64,000 nucleotides of DNA from Cyclobacterium sp. 1_MG-2023. Lineage in GTDB: Bacteria; Bacteroidota; Bacteroidia; Cytophagales; Cyclobacteriaceae. Where the stretch lies: positions 124,001 through 188,000 of the forward strand of contig NZ_JAUOPC010000006.1 in assembly GCF_030546805.1 (NCBI RefSeq). The letters run 5' to 3'. Below, in pieces: positions 43,221 through 52,508 of the stretch (within the stretch, counting starts at the first letter, position 1; the number at the start of each line of letters is the position of its first letter). The position numbers were made by a program, and so were the translations under genes. A model generated the notes under the pieces. That model searched no databases. It was given only the letters and a program-made list of their open reading frames with translations, and was not told the origin of the DNA.

Positions 43221-44388
43221 CCATCCTCACCTGCTCTCTTTTTTCACTTGTTTCTTTATCTGCTGTAGGCTTATCTTCTACTTGATTAAAATAAATAAGG
43301 AAAAATGGAATGATAAAAAAGGTAAGTAAAATATAAGCAAAACCGATCGTTTTATTAAGGGATGTTTGTTTACCAAACTTCTTGGCAAGTCTTACAGGAA
43401 TTTCCCTCAACCTAGGAAAAGGAAGAAAAATCAGGTTGCCAACCAAGTTAAATAGCACATGCACAATAGCTACGCTTATGGCAGCTTCGGTTTTATACAA
43501 AGCAGCAATTACAGCAGTAATCGTGGTTCCTAGATTCGCTCCCATGATAAATGGAAATACCTTCCTTAAGGCAACTTTTCCTGTAGCAACAGCAGTAACC
43601 ATTAGCGAAGTGGTCACCGTACTTGATTGAACTGCCGCTGTAAAGAAGACCCCATAGGCAAAAGACCTGTAGGGGTAATTGAATATATGTTTTTTGATTT
43701 TTTTGAAGTTGGGAGTGATCAATGACTTGTAGGCAAGAGAAGAAAGGATTTTTATGGACCCAATCATCAGTAGAATACCTGCAACCAAAGCCAACAATGG
43801 CCACACTAAAAAGGAATACAATTCATAACTTAAGGGTCTAAGAAAAAAGCCATTCAACCCTATGCCTTCCATACTGGCCCTTTCTTCCCATACAAACCAA
43901 TGGGTCAACCATGCAGCCATATGACTAAGAACTCCGAAATACACCTCCAATGGAAGCAAGATAATAACCGTGATGATATTAAAGATATCATGTAATACGC
44001 CTGCAGAGAGGGCTTTTCGAAAGGTTTTTCTTTTTAGCACATAGCCAAAGGCAACCAAGGTACTGGTTAAAGTAGTTCCGATATTGGCCCCCATGATTAC
44101 CGGAACTGCCTGTGCAAGACTGAGATTTCCGGAAGCCACCAACACTACAACCATGGCGGATATGGTGGAGCTTGACTGGATCAGGGCAGTGGTAAGCAAG
44201 CCAATAAAAAGCCCTACAAATGGATTACTTGTGGCAGTGAATAAAGCATTGGCAGCCTCATTGTTTAATTCAGTCAGTGAAAAGGTCAAAAAATCGATGG
44301 AAAACATGAAAATCAGCAAACCCACAATTATAGTGGCTACCGTAATCAGATTTTTCATAAAAGGGTTGGCTTCAAACGCTTTTGTCAT
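43186..44388 (-). CDS. Na+/phosphate cotransporter family protein
   Basis: 400 residues, many helices, with the two inverted-repeat signature motifs of the NptA/SLC34-like family: LIQSSSTISAMVVVLVASG followed by VIMGANIGTTLTS, and AVQSSTVTTSLMVTAVATG followed by FIMGANLGTTITA. No C-terminal PhoU domain is present. The C-terminus is short and basic. The gene is divergent from a PiT-like permease, which suggests phosphate handling. Its 3' end overlaps deoC by 35 nt. Confidence 0.9.
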   Translation of the reverse strand: MTKAFEANPFMKNLITVATIIVGLLIFMFSIDFLTFSLTELNNEAANALFTATSNPFVGLFIGLLTTALIQSSSTISAMVVVLVASGNLSLAQAVPVIMGANIGTTLTSTLVAFGYVLKRKTFRKALSAGVLHDIFNIITVIILLPLEVYFGVLSHMAAWLTHWFVWEERASMEGIGLNGFFLRPLSYELYSFLVWPLLALVAGILLMIGSIKILSSLAYKSLITPNFKKIKKHIFNYPYRSFAYGVFFTAAVQSSTVTTSLMVTAVATGKVALRKVFPFIMGANLGTTITAVIAALYKTEAAISVAIVHVLFNLVGNLIFLPFPRLREIPVRLAKKFGKQTSLNKTIGFAYILLTFFIIPFFLIYFNQVEDKPTADKETSEKREQVRMVTDFYPAKPPL

Positions 44389-44702
44389 TCAGTAGTGGCT
44401 GTAGATTTTGCAAAGAATATAATTACAAAATACGTATAGTGTAAAGAGAATTACACGCTTTTTAAGTAAAACTTCTGTTAATATTGGAAAACAACAACTT
44501 AGAGCGAAATAATGCATTAAAAATATGCCTTGTAGCTCAATAGGAAATAAAATATTTATATTTTTGAAAAAATACTTTTCTTCAATTTCCCATACAGGGT
44601 TCAACTTTACCATAAATTAATTCGGGACTTAACAATTCGGTAACATTATCCTTAATATTTCTTGTTTAATTTGCACCCGTATTTCAAAGCCGACAACTGC
44701 TT
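44389..44702. other. 314-nt divergent promoter region between two phosphate-transporter-like genes
   Basis: AT-rich, no accepted gene; a 74-codon minus-strand frame reads as random hydrophobic sequence. TTAATTTG at about 44666 differs by one base from TAnnTTTG and could be the -7 box of the PiT-like gene. No Pho box could be recognised with confidence. Confidence 0.35.
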
Positions 44703-45833
44703 ATGGCCAAACTTAAAGATCAAAACATCAACCAGGACGCACTATCAAAGGCGGCCTATTCCCTTTTTGATTTCACAAAAAAGGAAAAATCATTCCTTTT
44801 GATCATCTGCATTTTGGTATCCATTGCTGGAATCATTACTCCTTATACTTATGCAGCCATGTGGTTTGGTTTTGCTTTGGCTGCTTATTCTGCAATTGCC
44901 AATGACAGTATCCAAACCATTGGAACATTTATAGCCTCCAATCAGAAACAGAAATGGTATTTCTTATGGTTATTTATGGGATTAATATTTGTTGGTACAG
45001 TCACATTTAGCTGGTTTTACTATAATGGAGATGTTAGTTACCAACGCTTAAGAGTAGATGGTCTCGACAAAGCCCCCGAAAGTTTTGTATTCCTTCAAAT
45101 CGCAGCTCCCATCGTCTTATTGGTGATGACGCGTTTAAGAATGCCTGTTTCCACTACCTTCCTTTTGCTTAACGTATTTACCTATAAGGCGGGCACCATT
45201 ATGGGTGTAATGCAGAAAAGCTTTATTGGTTATTTCGTAGCTTTTTTCTTGGCCATTATGGTTTGGTATGTATTGGAAAAGTTTGTGACCAACTACCTAA
45301 AAGGAAAACCCAGCAAATATTGGTATCCCTTACAATGGATTACCTCCGGAAGCCTCTGGGCCGTATGGATCATGCAAGATGCTGCAAATATTGCTGTATT
45401 TCTCCCAAGGGAGCTAAATGCCTGGGAATTTTCAGCCTACACAGGTTTTGTGTTTTTAGGGCTTGGTGTTCTCTTTTATATGAAAGGAGACAAGATTCAA
45501 GGCATTGTCAATGAAAAAACCAGAGTGACGGATGTCAGGGCTGCTACTATCGTAGATTTTGTTTATGCCATTATACTTTTTTACTTCAAAGCTTACAGTC
45601 AAATGCCAATGAGTACCACTTGGGTATTTATAGGTTTACTGGGAGGTAGGGAATTGTCTATTGCCTTGGCAAAATCAAAAAAGCTTAAAAAGCGTAAAGC
45701 AAGATTGGTAAGGGCTTACCGAATGGCCTCCAATGACCTTTTAAAGGCAGGCATAGGTCTAATTGTCTCCCTTCTTTTGGCCTTAATAATTAACGAAGGC
45801 ATCAGAGAAGAAGTATTCGGTTATATTTTTTAA
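44703..45833 (+). CDS. PiT-like inorganic phosphate permease homologue
   Basis: 376 residues with about ten helices. The two halves carry divergent versions of the PiT signature. The first half has AIANDSIQTIGTFIAS (family GANDVANAFG) and MPVSTTFLLLN; the second has QMPMSTTWVFIGLLGGREL. PVSTT-H in both halves is the expected pattern for PiT, although the His is not conserved here. It probably moves phosphate or another oxyanion. It faces the Na/Pi gene and is 10 nt upstream of tadA, which it may co-express. Confidence 0.78.
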   Translation: MAKLKDQNINQDALSKAAYSLFDFTKKEKSFLLIICILVSIAGIITPYTYAAMWFGFALAAYSAIANDSIQTIGTFIASNQKQKWYFLWLFMGLIFVGTVTFSWFYYNGDVSYQRLRVDGLDKAPESFVFLQIAAPIVLLVMTRLRMPVSTTFLLLNVFTYKAGTIMGVMQKSFIGYFVAFFLAIMVWYVLEKFVTNYLKGKPSKYWYPLQWITSGSLWAVWIMQDAANIAVFLPRELNAWEFSAYTGFVFLGLGVLFYMKGDKIQGIVNEKTRVTDVRAATIVDFVYAIILFYFKAYSQMPMSTTWVFIGLLGGRELSIALAKSKKLKKRKARLVRAYRMASNDLLKAGIGLIVSLLLALIINEGIREEVFGYIF

Positions 45834-45843
45834 AGCGGTAGTA

Positions 45844-46287
45844 TTGGAAATTTTCACGGACGAGTACTGGATGAACGAGGCCCTGAAGCAGGCAAAAATG
45901 GCTGCGGAAGAGGGGGAAATACCGGTTGGAGCAGTAATTGTGGTTAATAACCGAGCCATTGCCAAAGCCTACAATCAATCTGAAAAGCTAACGGATGTCA
46001 CTGCCCATGCAGAAATACTGGCCATCACTGCAGCTTCCAATGCCCTAGGTGCCAAATACCTGCCCGAATGTAAGTTATACGTAACATTGGAACCTTGCAT
46101 CATGTGTGCAGGCGCTTGTTTTTGGGCACAATTGGGCGAGTTACATTATGCGGCCTCAGACCCAAAGCGAGGGTACTCCAAAACTGATCCTGCCATAATC
46201 CATCCCAAAACCAAGGTTTTTCAAGGCCCATTTGAAGAAGAATCCAAAGAATTGATCCAAACTTTTTTTAAAAATCTAAGAAATTAA
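45844..46287 (+). CDS. tadA: tRNA-specific adenosine deaminase (TadA)
   Basis: 147 residues. It converts adenosine 34 of tRNA-Arg(ACG) to inosine. The zinc site is complete: VTAHAEILAIT (HAE, with the catalytic Glu) and LEPCIMCAGACF (PCxxC). I use the TTG at 45844 because the family N-terminus (FTDEYWMNEALKQAK) would be lost with the next ATG (45871). The TTG is 10 nt past the permease stop, so translational coupling is likely. Confidence 0.9.
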   Translation: MEIFTDEYWMNEALKQAKMAAEEGEIPVGAVIVVNNRAIAKAYNQSEKLTDVTAHAEILAITAASNALGAKYLPECKLYVTLEPCIMCAGACFWAQLGELHYAASDPKRGYSKTDPAIIHPKTKVFQGPFEEESKELIQTFFKNLRN

Positions 46288-46321
46288 AGATTCAAAGGAA
46301 TAATAGAACCATTTTTGGAGA

Positions 46322-46372
46322 TTGATGGTTTATACATTAGGTTTTTTAATAAGACGAACCTACAACCATCAA
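46322..46372 (+). promoter_or_regulatory. Two nested inverted repeats in the sod leader
   Basis: TTGATGGTT (46322-46330) pairs with AACCATCAA (46364-46372), and TAGGTT (46338-46343) with AACCTA (46357-46362), giving a bent hairpin of 9 + 6 bp. A second AACCTA at 46387-46392, just before the start codon, could pair with TAGGTT instead. No T-run follows, so it is not a terminator. Confidence 0.5.
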
Positions 46373-46405
46373 CAAAAACATTGTATAACCTAAAAAAGAA
46401 AAAAA

Positions 46406-47011
46406 ATGGCTTTTGAACTTCCCAGCTTACCTTACGAAACGAATGCATTAGAACCGAATATTGATGCCAAAACCATGGAAATTCACCATGGAAAACATCA
46501 TAACGCTTATGTAACCAAATTAAACGACGCGATCAAAGGCACTGACCTTGAATCGAAAAGCATAGAAGAGCTGATGGAAAATGTTTCTTCTGCTCCTGCA
46601 GGAGTTAGAAACAATGGCGGTGGACACTACAACCACTCTCTTTTCTGGACCATCCTTTCTCCAAATGGAGGTGGCGCACCTTCAGGTGACTTGGCCACTG
46701 CAATCGATGCAAAATTTGGTTCTTTTGATAAATTTAAAGAAGAATTTGCAAATGCTGCTGCTACCAGATTTGGTTCAGGTTGGGCATGGTTAAGTGTAAG
46801 CAACGGTGAATTGGTCGTTAGCTCTACTCCTAATCAAGACAACCCGGTAATGGATATTGCTGAAACCAAAGGAACGCCAATTCTTGGATTGGATGTTTGG
46901 GAACACGCTTATTACCTGAACTACCAAAACAGGAGACCTGATTATATTTCAGCTTTCTGGAATGTTGTCAATTGGGACGAAGTTGCTAAAAGATATGCTG
47001 CAGCTAAATAA
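46406..47011 (+). CDS. sodA: Superoxide dismutase, Mn-type
   Basis: 201 residues. The metal ligands are His in [13 protein letters not shown], His in [10 protein letters not shown], Asp in [14 protein letters not shown] and His of the same segment. [10 protein letters not shown] and the Gln of NQDNPVMD match the Mn/cambialistic type (as in E. coli SodA) rather than FeSOD, whose second-shell Gln comes from the N-terminal half. It has no signal peptide, so it is cytoplasmic. A structured leader precedes it and a terminator follows. Confidence 0.95.
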   Translation: MAFELPSLPYETNALEPNIDAKTMEIHHGKHHNAYVTKLNDAIKGTDLESKSIEELMENVSSAPAGVRNNGGGHYNHSLFWTILSPNGGGAPSGDLATAIDAKFGSFDKFKEEFANAAATRFGSGWAWLSVSNGELVVSSTPNQDNPVMDIAETKGTPILGLDVWEHAYYLNYQNRRPDYISAFWNVVNWDEVAKRYAAAK

Positions 47012-47036
47012 AAAATAGTTTTTAAAGATTTGATTG

Positions 47037-47070
47037 AGCCTCCTTTGCTTTGCATTGGAGGCTTTTTTGT
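47037..47070 (+). terminator. Rho-independent terminator after sod
   Basis: AGCCTCC (47037-47043) pairs with GGAGGCT (47057-47063) across a 13-nt loop, then a T-run. Confidence 0.85.
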
Positions 47071-47222
47071 ATCCAAACCGAACATAAAAAGTGTTCGATT
47101 TTAGTACAGCCCCTCACCCCTAATCGTCTATAAAACAAGCTTAAATAGGCTTTAAAGCAACTTTTTCGGTTTTGGCACCTTTTTCCCTTTGAGTTGGACT
47201 GAACAATTCAAGAACTGAAATC

Positions 47223-49655
47223 ATGTACTTTACCAAATTAATTTTTACTGCCTCACTTTTCTTCTTTCTCGGCTTAAGCCATCTGGCCGCTCAACAAGCG
47301 CCCGTAAACAAAATCAATGGGTTGGTAATAGATAGTGAGGAACAGCCGATACCTTTTGCCAATGTGGTATTGCTAGATATGAATAGCCAAGAACTTATTA
47401 CCGGCACCATCACCAATGATGCCGGGGAATTTGTGATTCAGTCTGATCGAAGCAATAAATTACAGCTTAAAATTTCTACCCTGGGGCATATAGATTTTGT
47501 AAGTAAGGAATTCCAAATTGAAGGTGGAACAAAAAATTTCAGCAAGATAAAATTGAAGGCCGATATGGGATCTCTCGATGAAGTAGAGGTCCGCGCTGCA
47601 CGACCCAATGTATTGATTCAGGCAGACAAAACCGTGGTGAATATTGAAGGGACGGCCATGGCCGAAGGAAACAACGCCTTGGATGTGGTAGGTCGCTCTC
47701 CGGGAGTCTATGTAGATGCCGATGGCAATATCAACCTTAATGGAAAATCAGGTGTCATGGTACTATTGGATGACAGGCAAACCTATATGTCTGCCAAGGA
47801 TTTAGCAGATTTTTTGAGAGCCATGCCGGCAGACAATATCCAAAGTATAGAGGTAATCAACAACCCTCCAGCCAAATACGATGCGGAAGGAGCTGCCGGA
47901 CTTATCAATTTGGTATTGAAGAAAAACACTTACAACGGTGTGAATGGTAACTTACATATTGGCCACCAATACAATGGTATCCATACCCCATCTGTAGGAG
48001 GTACGGTAAACTTTAAGAAAAAGAAATGGACGTCCAATGTAAGTTTAAATTATAACCAATGGGGAAGGAAAATGGAATTGGACCTGCTCAGGAGATTCCA
48101 AGTGGACAATGGTCTCTCTGTTTTTGACCAAAAAGCCAGAATGAAGCTAATAACCAAAAACTTATTCTTTTCAGGAGGCACAGATTATCAAATCAATGAT
48201 AAGCATAGCCTGGGAATCAACCTACAGGCCTCCACACAAACTGGAGATGACGGAGGAAATTCTTTTACCACCATCACTAACCCTCAAAGTACGGAGGTCA
48301 ACTATATCAATGCATTGAATGATACAGAGTTTGAAAACACACGAATATTTGGAAATTTTCACTATATCGGAAAGTTTGACACCTTAGGGACCAAGCTTAC
48401 TGCAGATTTCGATTATTCCAATATGGATGCAAGTAGCCTTATTTTTCTGTACAATAGCTACTGGATAGATGATGACAGGGCCAATGAAGACCTCAATAGT
48501 GTCAAAACAGGCAATGATATGGTCTATTCCATTTATACAGCCAAAACGGACTTTACCAAACCAATGGGTGAAAACAAAAGCTTGGAACTAGGTCTTAAGG
48601 GAAGCTGGGTAAAATCAGACAACCTACTGGACATAACAAAAAGCGAAGCCGAAGGTCCTTATCTTCCGGATGGCAATAGCAATCATTTTATTTACAAAGA
48701 AAATGTAATGGCGGCTTATGTTTCATACAAAGCTCCTTTGGGAAAGAAGCTGGATTACCAGGCAGGACTGAGAGCTGAGTATGCCAATATTGAGGGCAAT
48801 TCAATAACCTCAAATCAGGTAAATACCCAGGAATACCTCAACTTATTCCCAAGTGTATACCTTCAACACAAACTAAATGACAATTACCAAATCGTTTACA
48901 ATGTCAATCGACGAATCACAAGGCCTCATTACCGACAACTCAATCCTTTTGTTTTCTATATTGACCCATTAACAACGGAAGAAGGCAACCCAAATCTAAA
49001 ACCTCAGTACGCCAATAATTTTGAAATGAACCACATTTACAAAGGAGCTTATCAGTTGGCCTTGTCTTTTTCTCAAACTGAAAATGCTTTCGGACAAATA
49101 CTGATTCAAGATGATGAAAACCGTACCACCCTTATACAAATGCAAAACCTAGACCGCACGCAAAATTTAGGACTTCGGGCAACCATACCGGTGGAGTTTG
49201 CTCAGTGGTACAGCACCAGTAATATGCTTCAATTCAATGGAAATACTTTTCAATCCCAAATAGGAGAAGACCTTCTGGATGTCAAGCAATTTTCATTCAT
49301 GGCAAGAAGTCAACATAATATTTCCTTACCTAAAGGTTTTAAGTTGGAGTTGGTAGGGATTTATAGAAGTCCGTTTCAGGATGGACAGCTCAAAATTGAT
49401 GGCATGAGTTGGTTAGATGCTGGGTTAACAAAAACCTTCAAAGACGAGAAATTAAGTCTCACAATTAACGGCTCAGATATCTTCCGAACCATGAAATTCA
49501 CGGGGGGAATTAATTTTCACAAGATCAATACAGATGTCCGACAATACAATAGTATGCAAAATGTACGCTTTACTGTGCGGTGGAAATTTAACAAAGGAGA
49601 GATGTTCAAGGTATCCCAACGAAGTGGTAGTACTGAAGAAAGAAATAGATTGTAA
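47223..49655 (+). CDS. Outer-membrane beta-barrel receptor with CarboxypepD-reg-like domain
   Basis: 810 residues. Signal peptide FTASLFFFLGLSHLAAQ. An N-terminal carboxypeptidase regulatory-like Ig domain (KINGLVIDSEEQPIPFANVVL, about 28-110) is followed by a plug domain (VVGRSPGVYVDADGNINLNG and IEVINNPPAKYDAEGAAGLIN) and a large beta-barrel of the outer-membrane protein type 3 family. It ends VRFTVRWKFNKGEMFKVSQR plus a charged tail. Such proteins are TonB-dependent-receptor relatives; no clear TonB box or sensor domain is visible. No anti-sigma factor, SusD partner or substrate gene lies next to it, so the ligand is unknown. Confidence 0.83.
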   Translation: MYFTKLIFTASLFFFLGLSHLAAQQAPVNKINGLVIDSEEQPIPFANVVLLDMNSQELITGTITNDAGEFVIQSDRSNKLQLKISTLGHIDFVSKEFQIEGGTKNFSKIKLKADMGSLDEVEVRAARPNVLIQADKTVVNIEGTAMAEGNNALDVVGRSPGVYVDADGNINLNGKSGVMVLLDDRQTYMSAKDLADFLRAMPADNIQSIEVINNPPAKYDAEGAAGLINLVLKKNTYNGVNGNLHIGHQYNGIHTPSVGGTVNFKKKKWTSNVSLNYNQWGRKMELDLLRRFQVDNGLSVFDQKARMKLITKNLFFSGGTDYQINDKHSLGINLQASTQTGDDGGNSFTTITNPQSTEVNYINALNDTEFENTRIFGNFHYIGKFDTLGTKLTADFDYSNMDASSLIFLYNSYWIDDDRANEDLNSVKTGNDMVYSIYTAKTDFTKPMGENKSLELGLKGSWVKSDNLLDITKSEAEGPYLPDGNSNHFIYKENVMAAYVSYKAPLGKKLDYQAGLRAEYANIEGNSITSNQVNTQEYLNLFPSVYLQHKLNDNYQIVYNVNRRITRPHYRQLNPFVFYIDPLTTEEGNPNLKPQYANNFEMNHIYKGAYQLALSFSQTENAFGQILIQDDENRTTLIQMQNLDRTQNLGLRATIPVEFAQWYSTSNMLQFNGNTFQSQIGEDLLDVKQFSFMARSQHNISLPKGFKLELVGIYRSPFQDGQLKIDGMSWLDAGLTKTFKDEKLSLTINGSDIFRTMKFTGGINFHKINTDVRQYNSMQNVRFTVRWKFNKGEMFKVSQRSGSTEERNRL

Positions 49656-49687
49656 TAAGTAATGATTAGGTTTTTTATAATGGTAAA

Positions 49688-49716
49688 AGCAACATCCTTT
49701 GGATGTTGTTTTTGTT
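49688..49716 (+). terminator. Rho-independent terminator after the receptor
   Basis: GCAACATCC pairs with GGATGTTG(T) (49689-49697 with 49701-49709) across a short loop, followed by a T-rich run. Confidence 0.8.
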
Positions 49717-49827
49717 TATACCTAAAACCTATGGCCTATTCTTAATTCAACGCCAACTCTCGGCATTCTTAACAAATCTTTAATCAACCAAAATGAGCTA
49801 ATGAAGGAGCTAAATATCTGGTAATAC

Positions 49828-50292
49828 CTACTGAAAATGGTAAAGGAAAATTAATTGTGCAGCCAGTGCAGGCTTTCTCTCACCTTTGATTTCAATTTTT
49901 ACCTTCATCTCTGTTTTTATGGTTCCTCTGAGATCACTGATATTGGCCAGGGTAGCGTGCATGCGAATCTCATCATTCACCTTAACAGGGTTGGCAAACC
50001 TTAAATTTTCAATGCCGTAATTGACCATCATTTTCAGATTATTCACCTGTACGATCTGATTCCAAAGAAATGGAACCAATGATAAGGTAAGGTATCCATG
50101 CGCAATGGTCCCTCCAAAAGCGCCTTCTGCTTTGGCTTTTTCAGGATCAGTATGTATCCATTGGTGATCTATAGTAGCATCTGCAAAAAGGTTGATTTGC
50201 TCTTGCGTTACTTGGTGGTATTCAGACACACCCAACTCTTTTCCTATATAATCCTGAAAGTCTTCAAAGCTATTAATAATCAGTTTACTCAT
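49828..50292 (-). CDS. MaoC-like (R)-specific enoyl-CoA hydratase
   Basis: 154 residues, a single hot-dog fold. The catalytic signature is FADATIDHQWIHTDPEKAKAEGAFGGTIAHGYLTLSL, quoted here as the segments DATIDHQWIHTDPE and GGTIAHGYLTLSL (Asp/His hydratase dyad). It should hydrate trans-2-enoyl-CoA to the (R)-3-hydroxyacyl-CoA. Length and motif match stand-alone MaoC dehydratases. No fatty-acid genes are adjacent. Confidence 0.88.
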   Translation of the reverse strand: MSKLIINSFEDFQDYIGKELGVSEYHQVTQEQINLFADATIDHQWIHTDPEKAKAEGAFGGTIAHGYLTLSLVPFLWNQIVQVNNLKMMVNYGIENLRFANPVKVNDEIRMHATLANISDLRGTIKTEMKVKIEIKGERKPALAAQLIFLYHFQ

Positions 50293-50378
50293 GTTTTTTT
50301 GGTTTTAAAAAATGAAATTATCAAAACCAAGCGGATAATAAAACAAAAAATTAAAGAAAACTAAATTACTGATACCTC

Positions 50379-50861
50379 CTAGCCAAGTTGACGGGTTCTC
50401 TTTTTGTAGTATAAAAAGCCCAAAACCATGCTACTAACGAAAAAAATAAGGGTAGTCCATTCATAGGTCCGCTTTTCCTTGAATCCCGCTTGAATTTTTT
50501 CATCCTTTAGATCCAAGGCCCGTTTGAGCTTCACAATGTCCTCTTCCGCTTTTTGGGCAATAAACTTATAATCCTCTTTCTCATAACCAATCTCTGTTGT
50601 TTCTATCTCCTTCAACATCTCCAACTCTTTGATTATCTGATTATCCTTATTCAAAATACGAATCAACCATTCATTGGTAGCCGTCATGTCCTTTTTTGTC
50701 CGGTTTCCGAATAAGCCCGATTTCTGTGATTCAGAGGCTTGCCACTGTTGATGCAATTGTTCCCTCTCTGCGATTAATTTCTTGAGTCGTTCCTGCCCAC
50801 TAGCCTCCATGGGCAAGGTTATTAGCCAAACAATTAATCCTAAAAAATATGCCTTTTTCAT
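50379..50861 (-). CDS. Membrane-anchored coiled-coil protein, function unknown
   Basis: 160 residues. A signal peptide or anchor (YFLGLIVWLITLPMEASG) is followed by a long charged helical part (RLKKLIAEREQLHQQW, and LKRALDLKDEKIQAGFKEKR), probably coiled coil, and a second hydrophobic helix near the C-terminus (WTTLIFFVSSMVLGFLYYKK) with a basic end. The central part is therefore periplasmic. No family recognised. Confidence 0.6.
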   Translation of the reverse strand: MKKAYFLGLIVWLITLPMEASGQERLKKLIAEREQLHQQWQASESQKSGLFGNRTKKDMTATNEWLIRILNKDNQIIKELEMLKEIETTEIGYEKEDYKFIAQKAEEDIVKLKRALDLKDEKIQAGFKEKRTYEWTTLIFFVSSMVLGFLYYKKRTRQLG

Positions 50862-51042
50862 CTCAAATCAGAAAGTTGATTACAATAATTTTTCAACCAC
50901 TCCGACATTCAAAAAACATGCCTAAAGCATTTTGTAAGCAAGCGAATTGAAAAGGTCGGGAGTAATTGTCCAAATGTTTGACGCAGCAAGTCATGTTAAG
51001 CATTAACTAGCATAGGTTATTCATGCCTTTGCTAAATGGATC

Positions 51043-51945
51043 TCACTTTTTTCTAGGCAAAAATTCATCCAAAACTTGTCGCAAATAATCCCTGTCTAAG
51101 TGGGTATATATCTCGGTAGTTGTGATGCTTTCATGGCCCAACATTTCCTGAACAGCTCTCAAATCTGCTCCACCTTCCACAAGGTGAGTAGCAAAGCTAT
51201 GTCTAAAGGTATGGGGACTTACTTTTTTATGAAGACCTGCTTTTTCTACCATCTTCTTTATGATTAAAAATATCATCACTCTACTAAGCTTTTTTCCCCT
51301 TCTGTTGAGAAAAACGTAATCTTCATGCCCCTTTGCAATCACCTGATGAGCTCTTATTTCTTTGAGATAGATGCTTAAGTATTTGGTAGCAGATTTGCCA
51401 ATGGGTACCAGCCGCTCTTTGTTGCCTTTACCTAAAATTCTTAAAAATCCTATATCATCAAAATATTGACTCAATTTCAGATTGATCAACTCAGAAACCC
51501 TTAAACCACTACTGTAAAGCATTTCCAGCATTGCCCTATTTCTATGTCCTTCCGGCTCGCCCAAAGGAATGACTTCAAAAATTTCCTCGATTTCCGCATA
51601 ACTTAAAGTATCCGGTAGGGTGCGCGTTAACTTTGGAGCCTCTAATAAGTCTGAAGGGTTTTCTTCTATTTTGTCCTCATAGATCAAAAACTTGAAGAAG
51701 GCTTTGATACCGGAAATTATTCGTGCTTGAGAAAATTCGGATATTGAAAACTCTCCAAGGAGGTTTACAAATTGCCTCAGGTGATACAATTGCACTTTTT
51801 CAGGTGAAACTTCGGGGAAATTATTCTCCATAAAATTCGAGAACTTCTGAATATCCTGCCTATAAGCTAAAATAGAATTCTCGCTGAGTGAACGCTCAAT
51901 TTTCAAGTAATAACCAAAAGCTTTTATTTCCTTTTCCCAAGACAT
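51043..51945 (-). CDS. xerD: Tyrosine recombinase XerD
   Basis: 300 residues. It resolves chromosome dimers at dif with XerC. The N-terminal SAM-like core-binding domain covers about 1-95; the catalytic domain carries Arg in MLYSSGLRVSELINL, Lys in ILGKGNKERLVPI, His-x-x-Arg in SPHTFRHSFATHL, His in LGHESITTTEIY and the nucleophile Tyr in IYTHLD. Length and motif spacing fit a housekeeping Xer enzyme, and no integron or phage genes are near. It is divergent from aroQ, an arrangement common in this phylum. Confidence 0.93.
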   Translation of the reverse strand: MSWEKEIKAFGYYLKIERSLSENSILAYRQDIQKFSNFMENNFPEVSPEKVQLYHLRQFVNLLGEFSISEFSQARIISGIKAFFKFLIYEDKIEENPSDLLEAPKLTRTLPDTLSYAEIEEIFEVIPLGEPEGHRNRAMLEMLYSSGLRVSELINLKLSQYFDDIGFLRILGKGNKERLVPIGKSATKYLSIYLKEIRAHQVIAKGHEDYVFLNRRGKKLSRVMIFLIIKKMVEKAGLHKKVSPHTFRHSFATHLVEGGADLRAVQEMLGHESITTTEIYTHLDRDYLRQVLDEFLPRKK

Positions 51946-52031
51946 AAAGTAAAATTAACCTAATGATGGTATTTAAATAATAGTTTTAGTAAAAACCTAT
52001 CAATATCCAATCAAGTTGTTTTGCGATTGCT

Positions 52032-52039
52032 TAACTTTG
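52032..52039 (+). promoter_or_regulatory. -7 promoter element (TAACTTTG) of the aroQ operon
   Basis: Exact TAnnTTTG match 34 nt before the TTG start of aroQ. The TTTG at 52020 is too close to serve as its -33 box. Confidence 0.4.
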
Positions 52040-52073
52040 CTCCTGTTTAGTAGTCAATTAAAACCTCCAAACA

Positions 52074-52508
52074 TTGAAAATCACGATCATAAACGGACCT
52101 AATTTAAATTTATTAGGAAAGCGCGAGCCTGAAATTTATGGCAGTCGCTCATTTGAAGATTATTTTGAGACACTGGTTCAAAAATATCCGGACCTCGAAT
52201 TGACCTATTATCAAAGCAATGTGGAAGGCGAACTGGTAAATAAACTGCACGAGGTGGGCTTTGAGCACGACGCAATCTTAATCAATGCAGGTGCCTATAC
52301 CCATACTTCAGTGGCCATTTCTGATGCCATTGCAGGTATCAACACCCCGGTTTTGGAAATACATATTTCCAATATCTACAAGAGGGAAACTTTCCGACAC
52401 AAAAGCATCATTTCCAAAGAATGTGTAGGCATGATCGCTGGATTGGGATTGAAAGGTTATGAACTTGGCTTGAATTACTTTATTGATAATCAGAAAGAAA
52501 ACGCATAA
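52074..52508 (+). CDS. aroQ: 3-dehydroquinate dehydratase, type II
   Basis: 144 residues. It dehydrates 3-dehydroquinate to 3-dehydroshikimate in the shikimate pathway. The start is TTG at 52074, giving the family N-terminus MKITIINGPNLNLLGKREPEIYG. Other active-site motifs are the catalytic Tyr region LTYYQSNVEGELV, INAGAYTHTSVAI, and EIHISNIYKRETFRHKS. The stop overlaps the next start by one base (TAATG), which makes an operon with the aminotransferase. Confidence 0.95.
   Translation: MKITIINGPNLNLLGKREPEIYGSRSFEDYFETLVQKYPDLELTYYQSNVEGELVNKLHEVGFEHDAILINAGAYTHTSVAISDAIAGINTPVLEIHISNIYKRETFRHKSIISKECVGMIAGLGLKGYELGLNYFIDNQKENA

Noticed and set aside
44389-44613. 74-codon minus-strand frame between the two phosphate carriers
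   Set aside because: It has random hydrophobic composition and occupies the expected promoter region of two divergent genes.
47171-47187. A sigma-54-like -24 box (TGGCAC) before the outer-membrane receptor
   Set aside because: The bases 12 nt downstream are CC, not G-containing, so no -12 half exists.
51043-51945. Integron or phage integrase
   Set aside because: The protein has housekeeping XerD length and motifs, the neighbours are core genes, and no att repeats or cargo are seen.
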